64,000 nt of DNA from contig NZ_CP159508.1 of assembly GCF_051131155.1 (NCBI RefSeq), positions 744,001 to 808,000 on the forward strand. The letters are read 5' to 3'. The translations under genes were made by a program, and so were the position numbers. The notes under the pieces are model-generated. The model saw nothing but the letters and a program-made list of their open reading frames with translations. It was not told the origin of the DNA and ran no database searches. Position 1 is the stretch's first letter, and each line of letters starts with the position of its first letter. Source of the DNA: Pseudanabaena minima. GTDB taxonomy: Bacteria > Cyanobacteriota > Cyanobacteriia > Pseudanabaenales > Pseudanabaenaceae. Positions 8,139 to 15,891 of this stretch are shown here, piece by piece.

Positions 8139-8318
8139 GTAGGGGCATAGCATTCCTGCAAATATCCATAAATCTCACCATCATCTCCAAATCAGGAATG
8201 CTATGCCCAAACCCCTCGCAATTCACAACTATCTGCTGACTGCTTAGAGGGTTGAGCATTTGCCAAAGGAGATCGTCGCAAGAATTTGAAAACATTGCTG
8301 CAAATGCTCAACCCCTAC
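8139..8318. repeat. double-stem palindromic element with GTAGGGG/CCCCTAC ends (MITE-like)
   Basis: The gap 8084-8453 contains this element. It begins CGTAGGGG and ends CCCCTACCG, and holds two consecutive stems: 16-bp perfect arms at 8143-8158/8193-8208 and 15-bp perfect arms at 8249-8263/8300-8314, each with a loop of about 35 bases. GTAGGGGC-ended palindromes are common mobile or decayed elements in cyanobacteria. The rest of the gap (8319-8453) is AT-rich with one HIP1 and no gene. Confidence 0.7.
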
Positions 8319-8453
8319 CGAAATCTCCAAAACACCAATAAAAACATAAGTCGGACATTACACCAACACAACTCATACATTGCTCAAACTTAGCTCAGGT
8401 CGATGTTTTCAGCGATCGCATCTAAGCTAATCACATCGAATTAAATCAAAGAA

Positions 8454-8612
8454 ATGAAAAACACCCAAACGACCGCAGCCACAACCAGCGCTAACCCCAA
8501 CCTCGATATCACCCCTCTCATTATGCCCATCAGTTACTCTCTAGCTACGGTGATTGTCCTAGCAGGGCTAGGTGCTTTTCTCCGTCAACTATTCAACCTC
8601 GGCAAAGACTAG
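8454..8612 (+). CDS. small single-pass membrane protein, 52 aa, unrecognised
   Basis: Reading frame of 52 codons from ATG 8454 to TAG 8610-8612. The first 20 residues are polar and rich in Thr, Ala and Asn. A single hydrophobic helix then spans about residues 24-44 (LIMPISYSLATVIVLAGLGA), followed by a basic, polar tail ending NLGKD. This polar N-terminus, one helix and short tail resemble small thylakoid accessory subunits, but I do not recognise a family. Codon use and sensible topology favour a real gene. It is convergent with the P-type ATPase gene. Confidence 0.5.
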   Translation: MKNTQTTAATTSANPNLDITPLIMPISYSLATVIVLAGLGAFLRQLFNLGKD

Positions 8613-8669
8613 CCATGAGTGCCATTACGATCGCCTATGTACTTAACCAATAGGCGATTGCACTTCAAA

Positions 8670-11615
8670 TCATAGCGATCGCGAATGTTTCCGCCTTCTA
8701 GCACGCAGGAACAACTTACGCAGTTCTTCCAAACCAATCAAGATTGGTGGACAGGCTAACAAAATTAACCAATGCCAATTAGTTAATGAGGCAGTTCCGA
8801 ATACTTGTCTAAAGGGAGGGAAGTCGATGAAAGCGAAGAGAGCAACACATTCCACACTAATTCCTAACCAGAGCAAACTATTGTTGGACAAAGACTGACG
8901 GAAGATAGAACCCCAAGACGAACGGCAGGCAAATAAATTACCTACTTGACAAGCGACGATCGCCGCTAGAGTCATAGTTGTCGCTTGGCGATAGATACCT
9001 GTCACCGTGGGATCGGCAGTATGATTGAGAATCATCGGAGTCACTTGTTGCAAATCTGCTAACGAGTAGCCATAGCTCCACCAGACAATAAAGAATCCCA
9101 ACATTGAGAGAACTGCCTCAATTACTCCTAGAAATAGATAGGCACGAATTAGTAAGGGAACATTGAGCAGAAATTCCTGTTTAGGACGGGGTGGACGATC
9201 CATAATTCCTGCTTCGGGTGTTTCCGCTCCCAAGGCGAGGGCAGGAACCATATCAGTACCCAAATCCACCGCCAGAATTTGTAAAATCGTTAGCGCAGGC
9301 GGAATCTTAAAGGCAACCATTCCTAAAAATGGCACAATTTCTGGCACATTTGAGGCAAGGATATAGGTCATGAACTTGCGAATATTCTGATAAATTGCCC
9401 GACCCTGCTCGATCGCCACCACAATCGTCGCAAAGTTATCATCTGTTAATACAATATCCGCCGCTTCCCGCGCCACATCCGTACCATTTTGTCCCATCGC
9501 AATGCCGATATTCGCGGCTCGTAAGGCAGGAGCATCATTCACCCCATCCCCTGTTACCGCCACGATTTCACCAATATCTTTATATGCTTGCACCAATCGC
9601 AATTTATGCTCAGGCGACATCCGCGCAAATACCAAGCCGAAGCGATATTTCACCACCTGTTTTAGTTGGGCATCCGAGAGATGTCCCATGCCTTCACCCG
9701 TGACCACCCGCACTTTATCGCTGACTAGTCCAATCTGACGAGCGATCGCTTCGGCAGTCAGTCCATAATCACCCGTCACCATCGTGACTTTGATACCTGC
9801 TTGATGACATTGGGCGATCGCCTTCGGTACTTCGTCACGCGGTGGATCGAACATGGCAACTAATCCAATAAAGATCAAATCCTGCTCTAAATCCTGAGCC
9901 TTGAGATCGAGCAGTTCCTGTCCTCCCTGACGTGCTGCTAAACCTAACACCCGAAATCCTTGTCTTGCCAAGTCATCATTGGCTCGGACAACTTCATCCC
10001 AATAGTCATGGGTTAACTCTTGAGATTTGCCATCGCGCAAAATCCAATGGCAATGTTTGAGAACTTCTAAGGGAGCGCCTTTGGTGAAAGCAAGATTAGG
10101 AGATGGACTTGACCATAGTTCTGAATCTTGCCAATGCAAAACCACGGTCATCATCAAGCGGCGCGAATCAAAGGGAAGTTCCCGTAAGCGGGGATATTGC
10201 TTTTGTAACTCTTCTAAATTTAGTTCTGCTTTTCCTGCCGCGACTAAGAGAGCCGCCTCGGTGGGATCACCAATTTCTTGCCAACGACTCGGCGCATTGA
10301 GATGTACCAGACGGGCATTAGAGCAAAGTGCCGAACCAATGAGTAAAACCTTGGCTTTCCAAGCAGTTTCTAAATCAGGAGGAATATTCACCTTGCCATT
10401 GCTGGGATCGTAACCAGCACCTGTAACTTCAATTAGTCTGTTAGTGAGTACATCATTAGCATCATCAGGCTTGGGATTTGGATGATCAGCTTGCGTTGGT
10501 TCTGTAGGTAGCCAGAGGTAGCGCACGGTCATTTCGTTTTTAGTTAATGTGCCAGTCTTATCAGTGCAAATTACCGTAGTCGCACTCAGAGTCTCGACTG
10601 CGGAAAGTCTTCTGACAAGCGCATTACGTCGCGCCATTCTCTTTACGCCAAGGGCTAAAGCAAGGGTTACCGTCGGCAATAAACCTTCAGGGACATTCGC
10701 GACGATAATCCCGATCGCAAAAATAAAGCTCTCAGTCACATCCATGCCAATCAGCAAGTAGCTAAGCGCAAATACCGTAGCTCCCATACCGAGGGCGATC
10801 GCGGTAATCAGCCTTACAATCCTTGCCACTTGGATTTCTAGCGTACTGGGTTCGCGCTTTACGACCGTAGTTAAATGCGCCACCTGTCCAAACTCAGTTT
10901 CGGAACCCGTCGCATAGACCACCGCTACAGCCCGACCTGCGGCTACGGTCGAGCCTGCCAACACAAGATTAGCGATTTCCGAGGGATTTACTTTTTCTTG
11001 CATGGGCTGTTCGCCTTGACGCAGCATAGTTTTACCGCCACGAATGGAAACTGCTTCACGCAGTCTCACAGGATAAGGACTTCGTGCCACAGGCAAGGAT
11101 TCTCCTGTCATTACAGAAACATCAAGATATAAACTTTCGGCAGAGATTAATCTGGCATCGGCGGAAATGCGATCGCCTTCTTCCAATTGCATGACATCGC
11201 CGCGCACCAGTTCTCTTGCAGGAATTTGCTTTAATTCACCATCTCGATAAACTTTCACCTGCATCGGCAAGACTTTTTTCAATGCCGATAGTGCTTTCTC
11301 TGCTTGAAACTCTTGCCAAAAGCTGAATATCGCGTTAATCCAGATTACCGCCCAGACTGCCCAGCCCAGTTCAGGGGTACGCGAAATAAAGGCAAGAATT
11401 CCTGCTACCCATAGCAGCAGAGCCATAAAATGCGTTAATTGATCGGCAAACCTTAGCCACAATGGACGATGGGCAGGTTCAGGTAATTCGTTTGCACCAA
11501 ATTTTTCTAATCTCTGTTGAGCTTCATTTTGGGATAGTCCATTAGCAGTAGTACCTAAAGATTGATATACCTCTTCAAAGGACAAAGCCCATAGTGGTTG
11601 ATGAAGTGATGCCAT
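8670..11615 (-). CDS. P2-type cation ATPase resembling the Na,K-ATPase catalytic subunit
   Basis: 981 residues: N-terminal cation-ATPase domain, ten predicted membrane helices, actuator loop MTGESLPV, phosphorylation site DKTGTLT, KGAP nucleotide-binding motif, and TGDGVNDAPAL hinge. Membrane motifs favour the Na,K/H,K (P2C) group: VANVPEGLL in M4, ASNVPEIVPFL in M5 and VDLGTDMVPA in M6, keeping both M6 aspartates that coordinate Na+/K+ in animal pumps, whereas SERCA-type pumps usually have an NLVTDG-type M6. It probably exports Na+ or exchanges Na+/K+, but ion choice needs testing. Start ATG has AGGAG 8 bases upstream. No beta-subunit gene is nearby. A structured leader precedes it. Confidence 0.88.
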   Translation of the reverse strand: MASLHQPLWALSFEEVYQSLGTTANGLSQNEAQQRLEKFGANELPEPAHRPLWLRFADQLTHFMALLLWVAGILAFISRTPELGWAVWAVIWINAIFSFWQEFQAEKALSALKKVLPMQVKVYRDGELKQIPARELVRGDVMQLEEGDRISADARLISAESLYLDVSVMTGESLPVARSPYPVRLREAVSIRGGKTMLRQGEQPMQEKVNPSEIANLVLAGSTVAAGRAVAVVYATGSETEFGQVAHLTTVVKREPSTLEIQVARIVRLITAIALGMGATVFALSYLLIGMDVTESFIFAIGIIVANVPEGLLPTVTLALALGVKRMARRNALVRRLSAVETLSATTVICTDKTGTLTKNEMTVRYLWLPTEPTQADHPNPKPDDANDVLTNRLIEVTGAGYDPSNGKVNIPPDLETAWKAKVLLIGSALCSNARLVHLNAPSRWQEIGDPTEAALLVAAGKAELNLEELQKQYPRLRELPFDSRRLMMTVVLHWQDSELWSSPSPNLAFTKGAPLEVLKHCHWILRDGKSQELTHDYWDEVVRANDDLARQGFRVLGLAARQGGQELLDLKAQDLEQDLIFIGLVAMFDPPRDEVPKAIAQCHQAGIKVTMVTGDYGLTAEAIARQIGLVSDKVRVVTGEGMGHLSDAQLKQVVKYRFGLVFARMSPEHKLRLVQAYKDIGEIVAVTGDGVNDAPALRAANIGIAMGQNGTDVAREAADIVLTDDNFATIVVAIEQGRAIYQNIRKFMTYILASNVPEIVPFLGMVAFKIPPALTILQILAVDLGTDMVPALALGAETPEAGIMDRPPRPKQEFLLNVPLLIRAYLFLGVIEAVLSMLGFFIVWWSYGYSLADLQQVTPMILNHTADPTVTGIYRQATTMTLAAIVACQVGNLFACRSSWGSIFRQSLSNNSLLWLGISVECVALFAFIDFPPFRQVFGTASLTNWHWLILLACPPILIGLEELRKLFLRARRRKHSRSL

Positions 11616-11668
11616 GCTTCTACTCCTGTAGTGAAGACTACACGCTGATAGTCTGGAATTGTTGGCAT

Positions 11669-11755
11669 AGCTAAAAACTCAAACCCTTGGTAATGGGTTA
11701 CTTATAAAGCTTAAAAATATCCTTGAGTCTGCTTCACAGGACTTGAGCTTTTAGC
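11669..11755 (-). promoter_or_regulatory. candidate structured 5' leader of the P-type ATPase
   Basis: Read on the minus strand, the ATPase leader can close a roughly 13-bp stem (11743-11755 with 11669-11682). Inside are a short GTC-TG/CAGAC hairpin and an alternative AACCC/GGGTT hairpin that competes with the closing stem, a switch-like arrangement. Further hairpins (AGCCAA/TTGGCT; GTAGT/ACTAC) lie on either side, the last next to the AGGAG. It does not match the Mn (yybP-ykoY), ydaO or M-box consensus that I can recall. Its nature as a regulatory RNA is inference. Confidence 0.35.
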
Positions 11756-11832
11756 CAAGAACTTGGCTTCTTAGTTTGGTTACCATGAACTAAATCTATC
11801 ACTAGAAGCTTTCGCAAAATCTTAAGACTCTA

Positions 11833-11884
11833 AAACCCAAAAGAGAATGGCAGCACTTCGCGCTGCTTATTCTCTCTTGGGTTT
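11833..11884. repeat. triloop hairpin, loop TTC, imperfect arms
   Basis: About 24-bp arms with several mismatches around CAC-TTC-GCG. The outer arm AAACCCAAAAGAGA is the same as in the perfect hairpin at 48168-48220, so the two are related copies with diverged inner arms. Confidence 0.7.
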
Positions 11885-11959
11885 AAATCGTGATTCGCAC
11901 GCCGCAAATGGTGAACGTGTTTTAAAGACCCTCTAACGATGGCATAAGTCTAGGGCTGG

Positions 11960-12017
11960 CACGGGGGCGCAGTCCCTACAAGATCTAAAATTTACAGGTA
12001 GGGGCAATCCCCCCGTG
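11960..12017. repeat. inverted GTAGGGGC-type repeat
   Basis: Two 20-base arms (11960-11979 and 11998-12017), inverted and imperfect, with CCCTAC and GTAGGGG facing inward. Just downstream, 12063-12077 matches one end of the inverted-repeat element at 41777-41918. Together with 11833-11884 and the ATPase leader these account for the gap 11616-12087, where I see no gene. Confidence 0.55.
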
Positions 12018-12087
12018 GTTGCCCTGTTATGCTAGCAGCAAGAGGTTCATCATCTGAGTTCTACGTAACATCAGTTATAATGCCAAT

Positions 12088-13629
12088 ATGTTAGGCAAGC
12101 TACTCGATCGCCGCTATCGCATTATCAAAGAACTCGCTGAAGGAGGTTTTTCGCAAACTTACCTTGCGGAAGATACGCGCTTGCCAAAAAATCCCCAATG
12201 TGTCGTCAAACACCTTAATCCCACCATTGACGATCCTGTTTTTACCCAAAAGGCGCTAGAACTATTTAAAGCTGAAGCTGAAACCTTGCAGGAATTGGGA
12301 AAACATGATCTCATTCCTCAACTTTACGCATATTTTCAAGAGAATAAAGAGTTCTATCTCGTTCAAGAATTTATTGCAGGACATCCACTCAGTAAGGAAA
12401 TGTCCCCTGGTAGTCAAATGGCTGAGGCGCGGGTTGCCCAAATTATTAAAGAAGTTCTAGAAATCCTACAATTTGTCCATAAATACAATGTCATTCACCG
12501 AGATATTAAACCTAGCAACTTAATCCGTCGTCATAGTGATGGCAAGCTAGTGTTGATTGACTTTGGTACTGTCAAACAAGTACAACTGGAAGTTGCTAGC
12601 GCCCACCACAAAGCAAGGGTAACCTTGCCCATTGGCACACCTGGATATATGTCCTACGAACAAGAGCGGGGTCAATCGGTATCATGTAGTGATATCTATT
12701 CCTTGGGAATGGTGGCTCTACAAGCTTTGACAGGCAAACATCCCAGTCAATTTCCAAGAGATCGCGATAATGAAATTAACTGGCGGAGCTATGCCAAAGT
12801 CAGCCGCGAATTTGCCGCAGTTTTAGATCGGATGACCCGATGCAATCCGCGCGATCGCTATCAGACAGTTGATGAAGTCTTAAGGGATATGGCGAAGCTG
12901 CCCAAATTAAGTACTGCTTCTCCCAGAATTACTGATGATAGGGATGTGGTTAAGCTCAATCCTTGGTTATTACCATCAGTGATCGCTTTACTAGCATTAG
13001 CTGGTGGAGCTTATTTGTTGACTACAGGATGGAATCCTTTCAAAAGCAACATTCTCCCTACCAGCATTCCTAGTCTTTCTATCACCACTCCTACCGCCAC
13101 CCCTACGATTGCTCCTTCTCCTTCTGTTTTAGTTCAGCCTTCCGCCGCACCTGTTCCCGAACGCAAAACCAGCTATGAGCAACTGACCCTCTATCTCCAA
13201 GCCAAAAACTGGAAGGCTGCCGATCATGAAACTTATCTATTACTTCTCAAAGCAGCAGGAAGTCAATCAGATCGTGACGGAACTTTTCACCCCGATGAGT
13301 TTAATCGGATTAGTTGTGCAGATCTAGTTTTAATCGATCAACTATGGACACAGGCAAGTAATGGCAAGCAGGGGTTAACTGCCCAGAAAAAGATTTACGA
13401 AGATTTTGCTAAAGATATTCGTAAAACATACGAAAATATTGGTTGGCTCAGTCCTACTGGTGAACTTGCGATCGATACAGCCTACGATCGCCAAACTGCG
13501 CGTTGGGAATATATCGAAGGTCGTCAACCCAATTTCAAGTCTCCACCCGTTGGACATCTGCCATTTTTGCTACGCGATCCAAATAAAAATTTAGAGCGCA
13601 TAGCTACTTTATATCGATGCTCATCTTAG
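12088..13629 (+). CDS. membrane-anchored serine/threonine kinase with C-terminal GUN4 domain
   Basis: 513 residues. Residues 10-280 are a Hanks-type kinase with glycine loop GGFSQTYLAE, VVKHL lysine, HRDIKPSN catalytic loop, DFGT and a GTPGYMSYEQ activation segment. One membrane helix (about 293-313) and a Pro/Thr/Ser-rich linker follow. Residues about 358-500 are a GUN4 domain with LQAKNWKAADHETYLLLLKA, DLVLIDQLWT and a GHLPFLL motif. GUN4 binds porphyrins and stimulates Mg-chelatase, so the protein may link phosphorylation to tetrapyrrole state. Kinase-GUN4 fusions are known in cyanobacteria; the substrates are unknown. The gene starts at ATG 12088 and is closed by hairpin 13641-13675. Confidence 0.9.
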   Translation: MLGKLLDRRYRIIKELAEGGFSQTYLAEDTRLPKNPQCVVKHLNPTIDDPVFTQKALELFKAEAETLQELGKHDLIPQLYAYFQENKEFYLVQEFIAGHPLSKEMSPGSQMAEARVAQIIKEVLEILQFVHKYNVIHRDIKPSNLIRRHSDGKLVLIDFGTVKQVQLEVASAHHKARVTLPIGTPGYMSYEQERGQSVSCSDIYSLGMVALQALTGKHPSQFPRDRDNEINWRSYAKVSREFAAVLDRMTRCNPRDRYQTVDEVLRDMAKLPKLSTASPRITDDRDVVKLNPWLLPSVIALLALAGGAYLLTTGWNPFKSNILPTSIPSLSITTPTATPTIAPSPSVLVQPSAAPVPERKTSYEQLTLYLQAKNWKAADHETYLLLLKAAGSQSDRDGTFHPDEFNRISCADLVLIDQLWTQASNGKQGLTAQKKIYEDFAKDIRKTYENIGWLSPTGELAIDTAYDRQTARWEYIEGRQPNFKSPPVGHLPFLLRDPNKNLERIATLYRCSS

Positions 13630-13640
13630 TGATGTAACTC

Positions 13641-13675
13641 CAAAGCATAAAATGGCTATGCCATTTTATGCTTTG
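13641..13675. repeat. triloop hairpin, loop TAT
   Basis: Perfect 16-bp arms around GGC-TAT-GCC, 12 bases after the kinase-GUN4 stop. Confidence 0.8.
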
Positions 13676-13688
13676 AAAACCTTTACTG

Positions 13689-13741
13689 GATTTGTTTTTG
13701 AATTCACAAAAGTGTGGCAATACTTTTGTGAATTGGTATAA
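13689..13741. repeat. palindromic element, apparent uninterrupted form of the outer element at 48443-48637
   Basis: GATTTGTTTTTGAATTCACA opens a palindrome (arms 13701-13713 and 13722-13734, 8-base loop) that ends GTGAATTGGTAT. The same left and right halves occur at 48443-48468 and 48613-48637, separated there by about 145 bases of other hairpins. Confidence 0.7.
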
Positions 13742-13761
13742 ACACTAACAAGGATAAAAAC

Positions 13762-14361
13762 ATGAGATTAAACTTGCGTAAACTAGCTCTCCTGTTGATG
13801 ATTTGTAGCTCTCTTAGCTCTGTATTTTTGGCTCATCATGCGATCGCTCAAGTTGCCGAAGTCCCTAACCCTAAGCCCAATGGAGACTTTAGCACTGCCT
13901 TTCAACGTGGTAACCGAGGTTTCTATACGATTAATAAATGGTTAGTCGTGCAGTCAGCAGGATCTGGTGCAGAAGACTATGCCTTAAATTGTCGCTACAC
14001 ACCAAATGGACAAGTTAGATCACAAATCCTCAGAGGAGCGATCGTTACTGCGGTTTTTAAGGAACCTGTAAATTTAGGTCGCCCAGAGCCTCCTGATGCT
14101 GCTACTGATGCGATCGTTTTAGATAGCGAAGGTTCTCCTTGGCTGCGTGTTCAAGGATCACAGAATGAATTAGCCTATCCCGTTAAGCCTGTAAGTTTTG
14201 AGCAGCTAGGAGAATGCTATGTCAAGGCAAATTTGAAGTACATTGCCCCAATCAATCCTGATTCTCTGATTGGTTATAACAAAGAATCGAGTTATTGCAA
14301 GAGTCAGGCTTTATATTGTCAATCCAAACTTTTAACATGGTTATCATTGGGGCGCAGTTGA
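13762..14361 (+). CDS. secreted protein of unknown function
   Basis: 199 residues. Residues 1-29 form a clear signal peptide (LALLLMICSSLSSVFLAHHAIAQ region). The mature part starts around VAEVPNPKPNGDF and holds about four cysteines (LNCRY, GECYV, SSYCKSQALYCQS), which could form disulfides in the periplasm or outside the cell. A central beta-rich stretch with SQILRGAIVTAVF, SPWLRV and CYVKANLKYI suggests an SH3-like fold, but no family is recognised. ATG 13762 has AAGGA 9 bases upstream. A perfect 25-bp hairpin (14377-14429) follows. Confidence 0.75.
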   Translation: MRLNLRKLALLLMICSSLSSVFLAHHAIAQVAEVPNPKPNGDFSTAFQRGNRGFYTINKWLVVQSAGSGAEDYALNCRYTPNGQVRSQILRGAIVTAVFKEPVNLGRPEPPDAATDAIVLDSEGSPWLRVQGSQNELAYPVKPVSFEQLGECYVKANLKYIAPINPDSLIGYNKESSYCKSQALYCQSKLLTWLSLGRS

Positions 14362-14376
14362 GCGTTAAAGTCTGAT

Positions 14377-14429
14377 ACCAGAGATTTTTGGAAAGTGTTG
14401 CAAAGCAACACTTTCCAAAAATCTCTGGT
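14377..14429. repeat. triloop hairpin, loop AAA, perfect 25-bp arms
   Basis: Perfect inverted repeat around GTTGC-AAA-GCAAC, 15 bases after the preceding stop. Confidence 0.88.
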
Positions 14430-14563
14430 GCGCTTTATGCTATTGTGTTTGTAGGAATAGGCAAAAATTTAACAAATCAAGCAAATACGTTCTCAGAAGT
14501 AGTCTTTTGTGACTATTTTCTCAATGTAATGTTTTACACCAAAAAATATATATGCAAGGGAAT

Positions 14564-14710
14564 ATGCGTATCAAGTTTCACAATCAACCGTTTGTGGATC
14601 GAATTTGGCGATCGCTTTATCTTTGCATTTTTAAAAATGCTTCATTATTCATTCTCCCCCATGAAAATGAAGCAGGTCGTAAGGCGCAGTTATCCGCCGC
14701 TACATCTTGA
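14564..14710 (+). CDS. possible 48-aa small protein
   Basis: Between hairpins, ATG 14564 with AAGGG 5 bases upstream opens 48 codons ending in TGA 14708-14710, with a HIP1 inside. The peptide starts MRIKFHNQPFVDRIW and has a hydrophobic middle. I do not recognise it. A longer frame in another phase (14388-14756) begins inside a hairpin arm and looks random. The rest of the gap 14362-14977 is hairpins and AT-rich spacer. Low confidence that this is translated. Confidence 0.25.
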   Translation: MRIKFHNQPFVDRIWRSLYLCIFKNASLFILPHENEAGRKAQLSAATS

Positions 14711-14777
14711 GATACCTGTGCCTTGCTTTTACTTTCGATATTACAGCTCTTTGTGATGTGTATCTACAGTCACTTAC

Positions 14778-14818
14778 CCAAGAATAGAGGCGGCGCTTCG
14801 CGCCGCCTCTATTCTTGG
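14778..14818. repeat. triloop hairpin, loop TTC
   Basis: Perfect 19-bp arms around GCGC-TTC-GCGC. Confidence 0.85.
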
Positions 14819-14874
14819 AGTTTATTTCCTAGTACAGCGACAGCTAAGTAGCTAGGCATAATTAATTACAAAGC

Positions 14875-14921
14875 AAAACCCGTAGAGTTGCGCCCCGTAG
14901 GGGCGCAACTCTACGGGTTTT
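14875..14921. repeat. triloop hairpin, loop GTA
   Basis: Perfect 22-bp arms around CCCC-GTA-GGGG. The outer AAAACCC and inner GAGTTG words resemble the arms of the hairpin at 48168-48220. Confidence 0.85.
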
Positions 14922-14948
14922 GGTAATTTATTTTGCACAGGTACTTAG

Positions 14949-14980
14949 TAAGCAAGGTCAGCGCTAGCTGACCTTGCTTA
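14949..14980 (-). terminator. hairpin overlapping the end of the glucosaminidase gene
   Basis: 14-bp perfect arms with a 4-base loop (GCTA). The right arm overlaps the stop codon of the minus-strand glucosaminidase gene at 14978. Likely transcript end for that gene. Confidence 0.6.
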
Positions 14981-15628
14981 TGTGAAGAATCCTGACAAAT
15001 CATAGAGACGACGAAGAATTGCCATAATTTTTTTGTCGTAATTGGTATCTTCTGCCCATTGTCCTGCAAGCTGACTCAGCAATGGCGCAGTACCACGCTT
15101 AACTAGACTAAACCGTGGATCAACTAGCGTTTGTACCAAAGGTTTGGTGGTGGCATAGGCTTTGAGATGTTGGATCTGCGCCCTTACCCCGATACGCCGA
15201 TCGCTAAAGCTATCACCCCTAACGCCATTACCGATCGCCCCTATACCACCAAAATTATTTTGTTCGGGTTTAACATCCCCGTCAAATTGGAGAAACCCAG
15301 TTTCTAAACACATCTGACAAAATGCGATGTCATAGTTAACGCCTTCGATCGCAGCTTCTTCGCGATAGATCGCTGGCAAGTCACCATAGAGATTTAAAGG
15401 TGCTTTATTGAGCCTTAGCAGTCGTAAAAGTTGGACTTCGGAGGTAGCCCCATCGCCCATGATCCGATCCATGCTGCCAGCAAGGACACGAGAACATAAT
15501 TTTTCGCGACTAGATGCTTGGGCAACTGCTGCAAAATCTTGAGCTTGAACAGAATTTTGACCAAGACGATCCAACGTAAACAATGCGATCGCCCCAGCCC
15601 CAAATTGAAGAAACTGCTTTCTTCTCAT
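14978..15628 (-). CDS. exported glucosaminidase-type peptidoglycan hydrolase
   Basis: 216 residues. N-terminus MRRKQFLQFGAGAIALF is a signal sequence with twin arginines and FL, Tat-like though not a perfect consensus. The body carries the glucosaminidase pattern: AAIEGVNYDIAFCQMCLETGFLQF with the likely catalytic Glu, then NNFGGIGAIGNG, a region with the QIQHLKAYA helix, and a late AGQWAEDTNY. Such enzymes cleave the glycan backbone of peptidoglycan and help remodel the wall. It lies 21 bases downstream of a small secreted-protein gene on the same strand and may share a transcript. Confidence 0.82.
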   Translation of the reverse strand: MRRKQFLQFGAGAIALFTLDRLGQNSVQAQDFAAVAQASSREKLCSRVLAGSMDRIMGDGATSEVQLLRLLRLNKAPLNLYGDLPAIYREEAAIEGVNYDIAFCQMCLETGFLQFDGDVKPEQNNFGGIGAIGNGVRGDSFSDRRIGVRAQIQHLKAYATTKPLVQTLVDPRFSLVKRGTAPLLSQLAGQWAEDTNYDKKIMAILRRLYDLSGFFT

Positions 15629-15649
15629 AACTGTTCTGCTCTATCTAAA

Positions 15650-15832
15650 TTAATAGTTGACCTTGTTGTAATAAACGTTAAGTAAATTTTGTGTTTTTTG
15701 ACAAGGGGGATTTGACGGATATTGAGTTCTGGGATCACTGCAACTGCGAGGATCTTGAGAGTATGCCGATGCACTGGAAGCAAATGGAACTAGCAAAGCG
15801 GAAGCAGAAAGAACTGACAGTAAAAATTTCAT
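15650..15832 (-). CDS. small secreted protein, 60 aa, unrecognised
   Basis: Residues 1-23 are a good signal peptide (MKFLLSVLSASALLVPFASSASA). The mature 37 residues, about YSQDPRSCSDPRTQYPSNPP onward, contain two cysteines that could pair, many Pro/Ser/Asn, and a tail with VYYNKVNY. No family recognised. The convincing leader and its position 21 bases before the glucosaminidase start argue that it is real. Confidence 0.6.
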   Translation of the reverse strand: MKFLLSVLSASALLVPFASSASAYSQDPRSCSDPRTQYPSNPPCQKTQNLLNVYYNKVNY

Positions 15833-15891
15833 GGATTTAGCCTTAGTTTATAGATGAGTTAATTGGAGTGGAGTCTAAATATTTAGAGAAA

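Noticed and set aside
11669..11755. Mn2+ (yybP-ykoY) riboswitch before the P-type ATPase
   Set aside because: The conserved loop sequences of that class are not present as far as I can read.
14388..14756. 122-codon plus-strand frame after the secreted-protein gene
   Set aside because: It begins inside a hairpin arm, has random composition and no ribosome site; a 48-codon frame in another phase is the better, still weak, candidate.
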